A stretch of DNA of 64,000 nucleotides from Ricordea florida (lineage: Eukaryota; Cnidaria; Anthozoa; Corallimorpharia; Ricordeidae): the NCBI GenBank assembly GCA_949710005.1, contig OX453276.1, positions 4,771,201-4,835,200 on the forward strand, read 5' to 3'. Below, in pieces: positions 34,401 to 44,365 of the stretch. The first letter of the stretch is position 1, and each line of letters begins with the position of its first letter. Below the pieces are notes generated by a model that saw nothing but the letters and a program-made list of their open reading frames with translations, was not told where the DNA came from and did no database searches. The position numbers were made by a program, and so were the translations under genes.

Positions 34401-34749
34401 CATTTCTTTGTTTAGTTTTGAGTTGATTAGTGTCAGCTCGTATACATGACTTCCCAGCACATTTTTTCCACCCATTACCACCATTATTTACCAGCAGGTG
34501 CCCATTGTTTTGGTTTTTCGTCCACTTTTTTACACTTCTAGCTTCCGATCTAGGTCTTGTTTCAGAATCATTTGCCACATATTCCTTTAGGCTTCTGTTC
34601 TCTGCATGTCTTTCCAGCACTTTTTCTTGAGACCTGAGCTCTGTCACATGTCTTATGCGTTGTTTGTGAAGACCTGTGCTGCTCTTTGTAACGATGCATA
34701 CCAAGCTAATTAGGACTTGGAGAAAACAAAAGTCCACCAAGGGCTTCAT
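26793..34749 (-). CDS. Gene B model: complete secreted Pro-rich/EGF protein, 8 exons, 844 aa
   Basis: Join of 34749-32925, 32368-32276, 31770-31651, 29857-29747, 29220-29110, 28219-28106, 27234-27190, 26908-26793. The lengths sum to 2535 bp, exactly 845 codons with the stop; every junction is phase 1 and GT-AG. Layout: signal peptide (residues 1 to about 25), a basic region with an RRRR site near residue 125, a His/Pro-rich middle, a long repetitive Val-Pro region (residues about 420-600), an acidic linker exon, four EGF domains, a 15-residue linker and a C-terminal CDNC plus Lys/Arg-rich tail. No transmembrane segment is seen after the signal peptide, so secretion is likely. The gene is divergent from gene C. 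Function is not recognisable. Alternative splicing is possible because every internal exon is removable in frame. Confidence 0.82.
27058..27126. repeat. (ATT)n microsatellite
   Basis: ATT units with a few interruptions in the last intron of gene B. Confidence 0.85.
27190..27234 (-). CDS. Gene B exon 7: 45-bp linker exon
   Basis: A phase 1-1 micro-exon between a strong acceptor (TTTCTTTCCTAG) and donor GCAG/GTATAT, encoding about 15 Ala/Pro/Thr-rich residues (SAPETLTDAQPAQA). It keeps the frame of the whole gene. Its shortness makes it the least secure exon of gene B. Confidence 0.6.
27492..28070. mobile_element. Two tandem copies of repeat family X
   Basis: An old, diverged copy (about 27492-27752) is followed directly by a well-kept copy (about 27756-28070) that matches 16250-16567 almost throughout. 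It ends about 35 bp before gene B exon 6. Confidence 0.7.
28106..28219 (-). CDS. Gene B exon 6: EGF-like domain
   Basis: Six cysteines ([13 protein letters not shown] ... CDC ... CSPGWRGLSC). The acceptor is TTCCATCTAG and the donor GAGA/GTGAGT. Together with the ESK lead it is the counterpart of gene A exon 5. Confidence 0.9.
28375..28860. repeat. Interspersed repeat R27, copy 1
   Basis: Contains CATGAAAAAATTACTCGATT, repeated AGTGCAAAAAGTGTAA units, and a strong hairpin GAGTTTTTCAAAAAGCTGAA with its complement. Copy 2 at 57350-57690. Confidence 0.7.
29110..29220 (-). CDS. Gene B exon 5: EGF-like domain
   Basis: Six cysteines (CVPSPCDNGATC ... CTC ... CRIGWMGQNC). The acceptor is TGATTTACAG and the donor CAAG/GTGCTG, the same hexamer as the gene A exon 1 donor. 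Confidence 0.88.
29286..29710. repeat. Minisatellite, four units of about 105 bp
   Basis: Each unit begins near AACAAACAGTACC and contains CAGTAGCTTT and TTGATCCACA or a variant. It ends about 40 bp before gene B exon 4. Confidence 0.82.
29747..29857 (-). CDS. Gene B exon 4: EGF-like domain
   Basis: Six cysteines (CRPNPCRNFGSC ... CTC ... CARGFIGKNC). The acceptor is TGTGTTGCAG and the donor GATA/GTAAGT. It is closest to gene A exon 3 within this window. Confidence 0.9.
30830..31200. repeat. Foldback repeats in gene B intron 3
   Basis: 30830-30885 contains GGTCACGGGTAATCATGTCA, found inverted at 11405-11455. A second foldback at 31014-31180 has arms around GGTTTTTGTGATATCC and GGCTATCACAAAAACC. 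Confidence 0.55.
31250..31540 (+). mobile_element. tRNA-derived SINE
   Basis: The A box is degenerate (CTAGCTCACTGGCAGAGCA) and the B box is GTGGCTTCGAACC. The body CTGCCTTTGCAATGACATCT follows. It lies about 110 bp downstream (in transcript sense) of gene B exon 3. Confidence 0.78.
31651..31770 (-). CDS. Gene B exon 3: EGF-like domain
   Basis: Six cysteines (CIVNLCRNGGTC ... CHC ... CPKGYKGKHC). The acceptor is ATATGGTCAG and the donor GAAG/GTGAGA. Confidence 0.9.
32276..32368 (-). CDS. Gene B exon 2: acidic linker
   Basis: A 93-bp phase 1-1 exon without cysteines, rich in Asp/Glu/Ser (ELDSSEDPNF ... YEPSDEYP). The acceptor is TTTATTTCAG and the donor CCAG/GTAGGT. It joins the repeat region to the EGF array. 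Confidence 0.72.
32925..34749 (-). CDS. Gene B exon 1: signal peptide and proline/valine-rich repeat region
   Basis: 608 codons from the ATG at 34749. The signal peptide is MKPLVDFCFLQVLISLVCIV. The next part, about 180 residues, is Lys/Arg/Asn rich and has the only two mature cysteines of this exon (KKCAGKSC). Then comes a His/Pro stretch (HSHHIHMF), PP-rich segments (PPDIPP repeated), and from about residue 420 an imperfect repeat built of VPYPVPVP, VPVPVPSPPK and similar units. The donor is GAAG/GTACAT at 32925/32924, phase 1; the frame would otherwise stop at 32917. Such VP-rich repeats are known in extracellular structural proteins of several phyla, but homology is not implied. Confidence 0.87.
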
Positions 34750-34795
34750 AAGCGTCCGTCATTTGAAACTAAAGGTCAACTATGCATTTCTTATG

Positions 34796-34802
34796 TATAT
34801 AA
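34796..34802 (-). promoter_or_regulatory. Possible TATA-like element of gene B
   Basis: The minus strand reads TTATATA about 50 bp before the gene B ATG, at a plausible core-promoter distance. It is a single weak motif in AT-rich DNA. Confidence 0.3.
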
Positions 34803-36341
34803 AAGAAAGACAATCGCTGATATTCACAAAACTAATGTGCGAACCATAAATATCGATTTTAGGGCAAAAGGGGCAAAAACAGGATCCTTCAGTGAAATTA
34901 TCTAATCTTTTGTAGCGAATTAATTATTGACAAATGCTATTTTAATTTTCCTCTCTGGAGTCATAATGATCAATACGTGTTTCCTCTTCCTGTATGCAAG
35001 ATGCCTCTTTAAAAGCTTTGCGCCCAGTGCAAGATGTCTTTCTTGTACGATCTTATCTTGGTCCTTTTGTATGTCAACTTGACGATTTCTAACAAAGTTT
35101 CCACAAGTTGACAACGTGAATGAAGTGACCCTTAAAAATAACTTCCTAATTCCAACTTTCCCATAACGTGTTACAAAGGATGGTGTTCCATTTAAATTAC
35201 AGATATTCTCGGCGGTCGATGCAGGAATAATTCTTCCGTCAGGCAAATTGGGAATATAAGCGACTGTTCAACACACGGAACTGCTTCTACGCTTGAGAGT
35301 CCTTGGGAGGAGAAAAATTTTAGACCACTTATCTTGTTGATATATTCAGAATCGCTACAATTTATTCATTGAAGGTATAGTCCATCTAATTGGCCTATTT
35401 AAGGGGTAAGCTCTTGCCTTGAATCCCAATGGATGGTAAAAATCCCAGAAGCCAGATATCAATCTAATCTTTAATTTAGAGAATATGAGTATTTGACTGA
35501 ATTAGCAGACCAAAGAAACTAAAAGCTGACTCGTTAAGAATAAAAGAGATGCGATGCCAGAGACATAAAAACTCTTGGTTTGTTTCTTACTATGAATTGA
35601 CGCAAATTTACCACGATTACCGTACAACCCAGAAACGAGTGGATTGTCGACATTATTCACAATCAAAAAACGAGATTAACATTCAAAACTTTTATAAGTT
35701 CAAAGGAACAGAGGCCTTGGTTTCTTAAATTACTTTTTTCTGTCTTTATGCAGTTAGTTATTTTCTTGTCGATTCTAGATCGCACTAATTGCCTAGAAAC
35801 AAACATCCAAAAATAAATAATCAACCAGAAAAGTATATTTACTTTCTACTGGTAAAGTCAATTGCTTGCACTGACTCCAGGTGCAGGTGTCAATCAGTGT
35901 AATTATCTTGGCGCTATCGTGAAAGTGAAATACTGTAAAGTGAGACTTTGGATTGGTCGGATTGCCTGATTGGATCCTTAATACATGGGCCCTTTTGCGA
36001 GTAAATAGCATTTTGTCTTTTTTATGTAATCGATTTGCAGTTAGTATGAAGTAGTAATTGGTAGAGTTTGCCAAGAAATATCGGTCATTTACATATAATG
36101 CCTTCAAAGAGGAGCCGAACGCGGGTCTTTTGAAACATAAAAGGGCGTGAATGTGTCAGCAGGTTTTCTTTTAACGGTTTAGTTAACAATAAACCATTGA
36201 CAACGCGTTCAAATCGACAACTGTAGCGAACGTCGTAAAATTTTCATAGGATGAACAATTCGCCATCTTTGGACTAACTTTGGCTGGCCCCCTTAGACGT
36301 AACACTTAAGGAGCATTTATGAAGCTTCACGGTATAAGGCA

Positions 36342-36349
36342 TATATAAG
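36342..36349 (+). promoter_or_regulatory. Likely TATA box of gene C
   Basis: TATATAAG lies 56 bp before the gene C start codon. With the usual 25-30 bp spacing this predicts a transcription start near 36372 and a 5' UTR of about 30 bp. No experimental support. Confidence 0.45.
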
Positions 36350-36404
36350 GTTAAGAAAACCTCATAAGGAGTATTTTTGAGACATGTGAGCATCTGTTTC
36401 CAAT

Positions 36405-36843
36405 ATGCGAGGGTTTTTTATTCGTGTCCCACTGGTGGTGCTTTGTGTGATGTTGTTTCTTTCAATGTTAAGTGAGTCAAAGATCATCAAAATGCGACGT
36501 CCGTTTTCTAACAGCCATCTACAGAAGGAAAGGAATCATTTAAAGACGATAAAATCAAATGTTGAGTTTTCGCAAGATGGTGATGTTAAACGTTCCGAGC
36601 GAAAGGATAAACTTGGAAGGAAAAGAATTGTACAATCATCTGTCCACGCTGAGGAACGAAATGCTGATGGCACTAAGTTTTTCACTAAACCAAAAGCGGT
36701 CACCAAGAGACGAGGAATAAGTTTACGCGGAGGTTATCAAGACCTTATCAAAAGAGACTTTTACTTTAGACCGGTCTCGTCATTTGGACCAATGACAGAC
36801 CCGGCTGACCGGAGAATGTATTTAATGCACCGAAAGGAAAGAG
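36405..36843 (+). CDS. Gene C exon 1: signal peptide and basic region
   Basis: The ATG at 36405 starts a hydrophobic signal peptide ([20 protein letters not shown]). A Lys/Arg-rich region with several dibasic sites ([27 protein letters not shown]) follows, with no cysteines. The donor is AGAG/GTAAAG at 36843/36844, phase 1; the frame would otherwise stop 15 bp later. Confidence 0.87.
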
Positions 36844-39478
36844 GTAAAGGGTGGTGAAACCTTTCTAAATCACTAATCTTAGTGCACTCAGTGCATCTAA
36901 ATGTGACTTTTCGTAGCATTAATTTATTTTCATAGTAGCGAATCATAAATTCTGTTAAGAAACAAAACATATCCTTTTAATAAGGCGTCTACAATAATGG
37001 TGCATTATTGTAATTGAGACAACTGATATCGAGTGACTTTAATTGGCAGGACCATGCTTTCCAAACGCATGTCATCATGGAGGGCTGTGCGTTCCGAGAC
37101 GTGGTCACAATTTCTACTGCGAGTGCCTTCCAGGATTCATTGGCACGAAATGTGAAGGTTAGCGGTATATGTCTTCTGCCAAAGACAAGAACCATAATCC
37201 TTTGTGTACAAAGAAACTGAGGTACGTTACCAATCATAGCAAACCACAGAGTGCCATGAGGGTCCTTTTAGAACAGATGCGATGCCTCAGAAAATACTTG
37301 TAATCTTCTCAACTCATCTAGACACACCGGGGCCGAGATTATGATTCTTGTGTGATTGATACTTTTGGAAAGCTAAGGAAATAGAAATGTAATTTTTTGT
37401 AATTTTTGTACTTTGTAATTTTTTTACTTGGATTGTTATAGTTCTCGGTTTGCTTGCATTTTGCAGTGAAAAGAGAATGCAAAGCTGCAACATGCAAAAA
37501 TGGCGGTACCTGCACCGAAATTGCACTTGGAAAGTTTGTGTGTACCTGCCCAGTAGGCTTCCTAGGGGAGACATGCGAAGGTAAGAATCTGCGCCAAAAA
37601 ATATCTCAATCTCCTTGTAAAAATGCCAAACGCTACGTGTTCAGCACCTCCTTGAGAGAAATTCATAGAAAAGCTTTCTGTCCTGTCATTCTTACGTGTC
37701 GTCCGTGATTTTATATATTCTAGAGCGCAGCCGCTGTCACCCGAATCCTTGCCGCAACGCAGGAACGTGCAGCGAAACAGAAGAATCGTACACTTGTATG
37801 TGTGAGCAAGGATACCGAGGCAAAGACTGTGAAGGTAAAGTCACATAGAATGCTTGTGTGTAATGACATTGGTTGGTCATCGCAGTTATCTACACAACTT
37901 AAGCAGCTGTGAAATTCACTGTGGATATGTGATAATTCACTGTGGATATGTGATTTTTCAATGTGGATATGTGATAATTCACTGTGGATATGAAACACTT
38001 TAGCTTGGTCAGCATATGAGATGAGGTGCGGTAGGTTTGTTATTTGCACGGTGCAGAAGGAGTCCCACCATACATAATATAACATATACATAGTCCACGT
38101 GCTTCTCTTGAGTTTGCTCCAAACTATCTCGAAGCCAGTTCTGGAAGGGCCATAACGACAGGATATCTTGAAGCTCTGCATGGCTTATAGCCGGGTAACA
38201 GGCATCTTTACTGACACGCAAAGGGTTTTAATTAACAATTATTCGCCGCGGGCGAAGTGATTATTGGTGAATATTCACCGAAAATTACTGAGCCTGAGGC
38301 AAATAATTGTTTTGGTATAAATACACAGGTGATTATTTCAAAAAAAAGAAAAGAAAAAGAATTGTCCAACACGAAAAAAAATTATTTCATTAAAAGCGCG
38401 CGAACGACTGGCAGCCATTTTGCTCGTGGAGGTGATTATCGGCTGATAATCCGAGATAGCGAACCAATCAGAGCGCGCGATTTTGTATAATTACCTGAGT
38501 ATTTATACTAATCGCAGTTATTTATTTCTGCTGAGTAGAAGCGGGTGGGAAGTTTGATTAACAAATCAGGTAACGCGTTTCTTTGTCGTCAACAGTTATC
38601 AACAAGTGCTCACCAAATCCATGCAAAAACGCGGGGATCTGCTTTGAGCTAGACAACGACTACGTCTGCAACTGTCCACAGGGATTTAAAGGAAAAACAT
38701 GCGAAGGTTGGTGGATGTAATAGTACGATTTTACTTTAAGATAATATTCACTGAGGCTTTCTTTGCTATTCGGCACATGCGTCTTGGCTATGCGTATGAT
38801 TATTGTTGGCATTTGGCAATGTGAAGCTATGTGATTTTTTAAATTCTTTTTTAAAATTTGCCTGTTTTGCTTTAGTTGTCAGCGAGTGTGTATCAGTTTA
38901 TTGCTTGAACGGAGGGACTTGTAGAGATGAGACAAACGGATATAAGTGCGTGTGTCCATTTGGATTCTATGGAAAACGTTGTGAAGGTAATTACATTTAA
39001 CTAAGAATTAGAAGTTGACTCCCGCTATGAGGTCTGACTCTTGTTAGTTCGTTATAAAATGCAAATTTTAGATGTTTTATACTGCTTTCGTATTATAAGT
39101 AGTTCTCTAATATTTCATACTGTTGATTTCATTTTATTTTAATCTGCTATACCAGGGACCGTACGTTTAACCCTTTCACTCGCTGAAGTGATCAGCATGA
39201 AACCTCTCCATACAAGAACAGTGCAATGTACGGCTAACTGTTGATGAGGTTGAATCACAGAAATGATCAACTCATCAGAGACCATGAATTGATCTGACTC
39301 TAAATTCTCCAAACTAACTTAAAAAGCAAATGTATGGCAGTCGTTTGAGAGAATCACTACTAAAAGCTTGGGAGTGAAAGGGTTAAGTATCCACCTATGG
39401 TATGATACCAGTTGTGTGTTATTTAAGAAATAGAAAACATATACCGTGTTTCTATCGAGTTATAGAAACGAGTGGAAG

Positions 39479-39509
<31 letters not shown>

Positions 39510-39510
39510 G

Positions 39511-39541
<31 letters not shown>

Positions 39542-41368
39542 GAGTTCTCCCAAACTTTTACGAGTGTTTCTATAACTAGATAGAAACACGAAGAACATGT
39601 TTTCTATTTCTTTTAGAAAACAGCGCGACGAAAAATAGAAAAACAACTTGTTAACTTTGATTATCAAAATGTAAATTCTCTTTGCTCGCGTCATCATTAC
39701 GTCAACAGCTCGTGCTAGTTCTGTGTTTCTATCGAGTTATAGAAACATGAATTCTAACCAATCAGCGCGCGTATTTTCTTAGGACTGTTTTCTAATGCAA
39801 TACAGTTATCCGATGATGTTGAGTAGACTTGTCTAACATTCATCTATTGGGAAATAGTGCAAACTGTTGTGAGCCACCTAACACGATACAATTCACATAG
39901 TTAACGTATTTAAGACTTGAAGGGAGCGTTGCAGTTACAATCTTCAAGTTCTTGGTCTCTCTGTAAGTGGCTTTTCTCTCTCATAATGCAATTTTTTCTA
40001 CAAATAATATTGTACTGATTATTTGAGGTTAATTTTGTCCAAAAAATATTGTTTTAAACATAATTGTATAATATCAATATATTGTTAATTAAGAATATTA
40101 AGGTTAAGGAAGTCAACTTTGACGATCATCCCTTATTTATCTGTCCGAATTGCAACGCAGGCCATTCTAATACGTCTTCTGCGTTAAAATCAATCCTTAA
40201 TATTGATCTAATATTAATCCATTGCTAATGATAACTGATACTATATCTTCATAGCTTCTGCATGCCACCCTAACCCTTGTCGTAATCAGGGAGTTTGTCT
40301 AAGATTTGGTAATCAATACTCCTGCCAGTGCAAACAAGACTATACTGGAGAGAAGTGTGAAGGTACGAAAGCTTAGACGTTTTAGCCACATTTTCGAGGG
40401 ACTAGAGGTATGTACAAAACAGCGAGTTAATTACTCGCTCCGACGAAGGGCTAACGCTCGAAACGTCAGCACCTCTCTTTTACCTTACGTTGGTATAACT
40501 TACTTAATCAACTCGTTTGATTTACCAAGTTTCTAATTACTAGTGAATCGAGCAACTGCAACTTCTTTCACGAGACATTGTGGAACACTTACTCGTCTGT
40601 ATCAACTATGGGGGGAAGGCTAGAAGCACAGTCCTCTTAAACGCAAAAAGCGCTGTCATTTTGCTGAACCAAGAGCTAACAGCTTTGGACCGGATCTTAG
40701 ATCGACGTCTGTGTATAAAGATCTTCAATACTGATGTGAAAAAAGGGAAAAAAAGAAAAAGCCTTGATTGGTATTTCTGTGAAGCACAATATATCTACGG
40801 CTTTCCTACGCCTTCCCTTTTAAAGTAAGACTTCTTAAACTGAGGTCATTTTTGTCGTGTCTACTACTGTACGATCTTTCTGGAAGCTATTCATTTGCGC
40901 GTAAGGCGCCTTAGGAGAATCTCGGACTTTTGAAGCAGAAATGGAAAAGGTATGAGTTAGGTTAACCCACCGCTCACAAGATCTCAATAGTAATTCTCCC
41001 TGGTGCATATCATTATATTTCCATGCATGTATGAGACTGAAGAATGTGGTGGATGACCAGTATAATAATATTGTCGTTTTCTGCTCGCTTGACATTGTAG
41101 GAATATTGTTAGGAGACATTTTAGGAGTAAAATGATTAATTAATTTGAGTTGAGCTGCATACTGACAATTGCTTTCTGTTCGTTGTTTTTAGCTCACAAT
41201 CCTTGCTCAATTGGTCCTTGTCTGAATGGTGGCGCATGTGTGGACGGAACTTACACGAACAGCAAGTACGGATTTGCATGCATTTGTTCGCCGGGGTATG
41301 ACGGTCTTATGTGCGAAAAACACCTTCCTGGGCCAGACGATCTGAGACGCACACTGACCGCAATTTGA
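36405..41368 (+). CDS. Gene C model: complete secreted 7-EGF protein, 8 exons, 425 aa
   Basis: Join of 36405-36843, 37050-37157, 37467-37580, 37724-37834, 38596-38706, 38876-38986, 40255-40362, 41193-41368. The lengths sum to 1278 bp, exactly 426 codons with the stop. All introns are GT-AG and phase 1. The product has a signal peptide, a 120-residue basic region and seven tandem EGF domains, ending 17 residues after the last cysteine. It is the shortest gene of the cluster and lacks the proline-rich region of A, B and D. No membrane segment follows the signal peptide. A possible AATAAA lies at 42123, but it is far away and in repeat-rich DNA. Function is unknown. Confidence 0.85.
37050..37157 (+). 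CDS. Gene C exon 2: EGF-like domain
   Basis: Six cysteines ([12 protein letters not shown] ... CEC ... [10 protein letters not shown]). The acceptor is AATTGGCAG and the donor GAAG/GTTAGC, phase 1. Confidence 0.88.
37467..37580 (+). CDS. Gene C exon 3: EGF-like domain
   Basis: Six cysteines ([12 protein letters not shown] ... CTC ... [10 protein letters not shown]). The acceptor is ATTTTGCAG and the donor GAAG/GTAAGA. Confidence 0.9.
37724..37834 (+). CDS. Gene C exon 4: EGF-like domain
   Basis: Six cysteines ([12 protein letters not shown] ... CMC ... [10 protein letters not shown]). The acceptor is ATATTCTAG and the donor GAAG/GTAAAG. Confidence 0.9.
37908..37993. repeat. Tandem repeat of ATTCACTGTGGATATGTGAT
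   Basis: Four 20-23 bp units in the intron after gene C exon 4. Confidence 0.82.
38596..38706 (+). CDS. Gene C exon 5: EGF-like domain
   Basis: Six cysteines ([12 protein letters not shown] ... CNC ... [10 protein letters not shown]). The acceptor is CGTCAACAG and the donor GAAG/GTTGGT. Confidence 0.9.
38876..38986 (+). CDS. Gene C exon 6: EGF-like domain
   Basis: Six cysteines ([12 protein letters not shown] ... CVC ... [10 protein letters not shown]). The acceptor is TTTGCTTTAG and the donor GAAG/GTAATT. Confidence 0.9.
39169..39387. mobile_element. Foldback element with TTAACCCTTTCACTC ends
   Basis: The left end TTAACCCTTTCACTC and right end GAGTGAAAGGGTTAA are perfect inverted repeats about 220 bp apart in a gene C intron. 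Confidence 0.7.
39423..39796. mobile_element. Repeat family Y, uninterrupted copy
   Basis: It matches the outer parts of 16213-16906 and shows the original insertion site of the nested X element. Confidence 0.7.
40255..40362 (+). CDS. Gene C exon 7: EGF-like domain
   Basis: Six cysteines ([12 protein letters not shown] ... CQC ... [10 protein letters not shown]). The acceptor is ATCTTCATAG and the donor GAAG/GTACGA. Confidence 0.9.
40441..40470. repeat. Short dispersed motif CGACGAAGGGCTAACGCTCG
   Basis: Followed by AAACGTCAGC. Variants at 54516-54545, 61949-61975 and 43933-43950, and a weaker one near 27340, often followed by sequence like TTTGAT(A)AA. Confidence 0.5.
41193..41368 (+). CDS. 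Gene C exon 8: terminal EGF-like domain and stop
   Basis: Six cysteines ([12 protein letters not shown] ... CIC ... [10 protein letters not shown]) with a longer C3-C4 loop, then a 17-residue tail ([16 protein letters not shown]...) and TGA. The acceptor is TTGTTTTTAG. The tail is polar, so no membrane anchor is predicted. Confidence 0.87.
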
Positions 41369-41635
41369 ATCTGAGTCTCATTCTGTGATTGGTTATGCTC
41401 CATATTTAACAATTATTCGTTGAAATCGAGGTGAACAGATGCAAAGTATTTGTTTTAGTATTTGCCAATGGACAATCTCAGTTACATCTCTAGGAAACAG
41501 CTGTAAAACGCGAATTGAAGCAAGTCACTTTTTCCTTCAACGAAGACTCACTTGTACAAGAATCCCAGAATCCCCGGCATTATTCCCCTCATAAGAGATG
41601 AATAGTTACCAATTATTCTGCGAAATGGAGTCTTA

Positions 41636-41756
41636 GGTCCGGTTCAAACGTCGAACTTCACATGTGCCGAATCTAATGCAAATGAGAAAAATCTATTGTT
41701 TTCCCTCATTTGCATTAGATTCGGCACATGTAACGGTTCGACGTTTGAACCGGGCC
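41636..41756. mobile_element. 121-bp near-perfect palindromic MITE with TTA duplication
   Basis: The arms run from GGTCCGGTTCAAACGTCGAA and ATGTGCCGAATCTAATGCAA to their complements around a loop of about 15 bp. TTA flanks both sides (41633-41635 and 41757-41759). Probably a Harbinger-type foldback. Confidence 0.8.
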
Positions 41757-42274
41757 TTACATGAGCTAAAAACCAACGAGGCGCGAAGCGCCAAGTTGGC
41801 CATAGTTCATGTACGACGAGATTGAGTGGAATAATTGTTTTGTTATACCTCTAAGCCTTCAATTATGAGAAATTGGAACCATTTGGCACGACAAGAATTG
41901 ACTTTGTTGTTGTTTTGTAAACAGAACCGTGTTGTTGTCGAGTCAATGGGCACAAAAGCTTGAAACATGGCTCGTGCTCGTTCTTGAAGATCTCCTAAAT
42001 GCACTTTTCAAAATTCTTCGAGGTAGGGAACCAGTCTAAGAATTAAAAGTATAAATAATAGCCAACGATGGTTAACGGGCTCCACGGATGTTTTAAAATG
42101 GCCGCAGTTTGTAAGAGTTCGTAATAAACAATAAACAATATTCGCTAATATAATTTGCTCACTTACCGTCTATTAATTTCATCTTATACTTGTTTACTTT
42201 GGTTCTATTTTTTGGTACATTCTCAATTTCTCCTCGTCCAATTCAACAAATCTCTCATCTGATGATGACCATTT

Positions 42275-42440
42275 TCCCGTACTTATGGTATATGAGCTGA
42301 TAGCCAATGAGCAGGGAGGCAACGAGAGCGTGCTATTGCTCATATCCAGGGGTTGTAGATGTAATGTTGAATATCCCGAGATAGCGAGCCAATCACATAC
42401 TCAAAATGCTAAAGTTGCCAAATTGGTATATACTAAACCA
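42275..42440. repeat. Interspersed repeat R13, inverted copy
   Basis: Reverse-orientation match to 11560-11775 (TATGAGCTGATAGCCAATGA, ATTGAATATCCCGAG-like). Confidence 0.6.
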
Positions 42441-42610
42441 GGAGCCCATTACTGACTAAACACATATACTCACTTGTGATTGACACGGCTGAATCTTAAA
42501 CTGATTTTAGTCCCTCGCTTCTTCTTTGTTAAGAGGATTAAGAGGCAGACAAGGAAGTGAAAGCTTAGCAAGTGTATTCAGCTAGGGTGCGGTGAGGCGA
42601 CTTGTACTAA

Positions 42611-42899
42611 GGGACGGACCATTAGAAAAATGATGGGGGGTGGTGGGGAGGTGGGGAATTTTCAGCTTGCACGAATTTTTTTTTTCGCTCACTAGTTGTG
42701 CAGGAATTTTTTCAGGTGAACCCCTCTGCACGAATTTTTTTTACTACGTGTGAAAAAGTCACAATTGGACCTTCCTTCTGCACGAATTTTTTTTTTACCT
42801 TCTTCCTTGCATGAATTTTTTTTCTTGCCATTTTCCCTTGCATGAATTTTTTTTTGTTTTTTTCCCCACCCCCCCATCACTTTTCTAATGGTCCGTCCC
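42611..42899. mobile_element. GGGACGGACC MITE, copy 2
   Basis: 289 bp, same ends and interior as 7295-7592, flanked by TAA on both sides. Confidence 0.87.
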
Positions 42900-44245
42900 T
42901 AAGTTTCAAGTTACGCCATTAAGTCTTTGGTATGACAACGGGTTTAGACCCTAAACATACAACTATAGACCAGAAAGATTGGAACTGTTCAAAAGTAAAA
43001 ATGAATATAGAAAAGCATTCCCAGCCGTGTTTCGTTTATCATCTCCAGCATAAGGCTTTCTATTGAGAGTCCTGATACATACGTTGTCGCGTATTTTATT
43101 TTTTATGAGCTATACATTAGGAACAAAGAAAATGAATGGTCACAAGTTCCATTAATGTTCCTAGTGAATGCGATAGTGGACGGTGTAAGTGGTGCAGCAC
43201 ACTACTATCCAATTAAAAATCATCAAATTCCAAATATCTTTTTTTAAAATTGGTAATACAGGACACTCAGTGATAGCTATAATGAATATCAATGTATGTA
43301 ATTTCATAGAGCCAATCAGAGTTAATACTTCTTGTACTGGAAGACAGTGCCAACATTTCATATCTCTTTATTTGCAATAAAATGTGCTTCTCAGTATGAG
43401 TCACAGAGGGTTCTATCCTGGTAGCTTATATGTAAGTGATACTAGATGGCCACGTGGAGATACGAAATTTATCTTCAATTGTTGAAAATTTTTTTCAAGA
43501 ATGAGCACAACTAAGGAGTAAAATACTTTCCAATACGGGAAGAAAAACTTCAGACCTATTTCCAAGCGGCCATGTTTTAGCTATTGCAAAAATGCTAATG
43601 GAATGCCGAGTCATTTCGCGACTATATACTGTTGTTGTTCAAAGGCACAATTTATTATCATTCTTGTGTTACCATAACATCGGTTATCTGCTCACCTGTG
43701 AGAAGATATTATGTTTTCGCTCTAAAGCTCACCTGTTATTTAATTTAGCGTTCATATCCTTGATTAGCAATAGAGAATAGATAGTAGAGAACCAAGAAAC
43801 TTAGCCCATATATGACGCCGGGGCCGAAATTCGAAGCCGGGCCGCATTGGTGGAAGACAAGCGCTCTCACAACTTCGCGAACCCTGCTCTCATCACTGCA
43901 GCGTCAACCCTGCTTCCCAATAACTAAGTTAATAATGCTCGAAACGTCAGTCGTTTATTTGATAAAACTTACATGGACCTTATCTACTCTTTTGATGGAT
44001 CAAACTTGCAAAGTTTGCAAGGTTAATTGCAAACTTTACCATATTAATTGTTTTCAGCTTTGTCCATACTTTCCCGCAAAAATCACCATTTAATAGCTTT
44101 GGTTTGTTCTCCTTTCAAAAATGGGTTTTACCTTAGAACTTTGCGTACGAGGAAGGTTGCAAAGTCGGTGGGGCACTGACTAACAGCATACAAGCTTCCA
44201 TAACATAGCTTCCGTAAACAATTGGCGTTTTAAGTGTTTTGGGCA

Positions 44246-44332
44246 ATAGTTAGCTCAGTTGGTAGAGCACCGGACTACCGTGCGGGAGGTCGTGGGTTCA
44301 AATCCTCGACCGGACCAACACTCAGGGTCTTT

Positions 44333-44365
<33 letters not shown>

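Larger units (their letters stand above)
34750..36404. other. Divergent intergenic region between genes B and C
   Basis: 1655 bp separate the two start codons, so both upstream regions lie here. No foldback element, SINE or LINE remnant was recognised, unlike almost every other non-coding stretch of the window. A 108-codon minus-strand open frame (34920-35246) and a 104-codon one (35793-36107) show no recognisable family and no cysteine pattern. The region probably holds the promoters, possibly shared, of both genes. Confidence 0.55.

Noticed and set aside
34920..35246. 108-codon minus-strand open frame between genes B and C
   Set aside because: No recognisable domain, no signal peptide and no good promoter or splice context. 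It could be real but there is no support.
35793..36107. 104-codon minus-strand open frame upstream of gene C
   Set aside because: No family, no start context and no splice evidence; consistent with chance in AT-rich DNA.
37720..38181. 153-codon minus-strand open frame
   Set aside because: Antisense to gene C exon 4 and built partly on the 23-bp tandem repeat, which explains its SHIHSEL-like repeats.
44246..44320. A genuine tRNA gene
   Set aside because: A and B boxes are present, but the sequence continues into the shared SINE body, recurs at several sites and has no proper acceptor-stem pairing that I can see.
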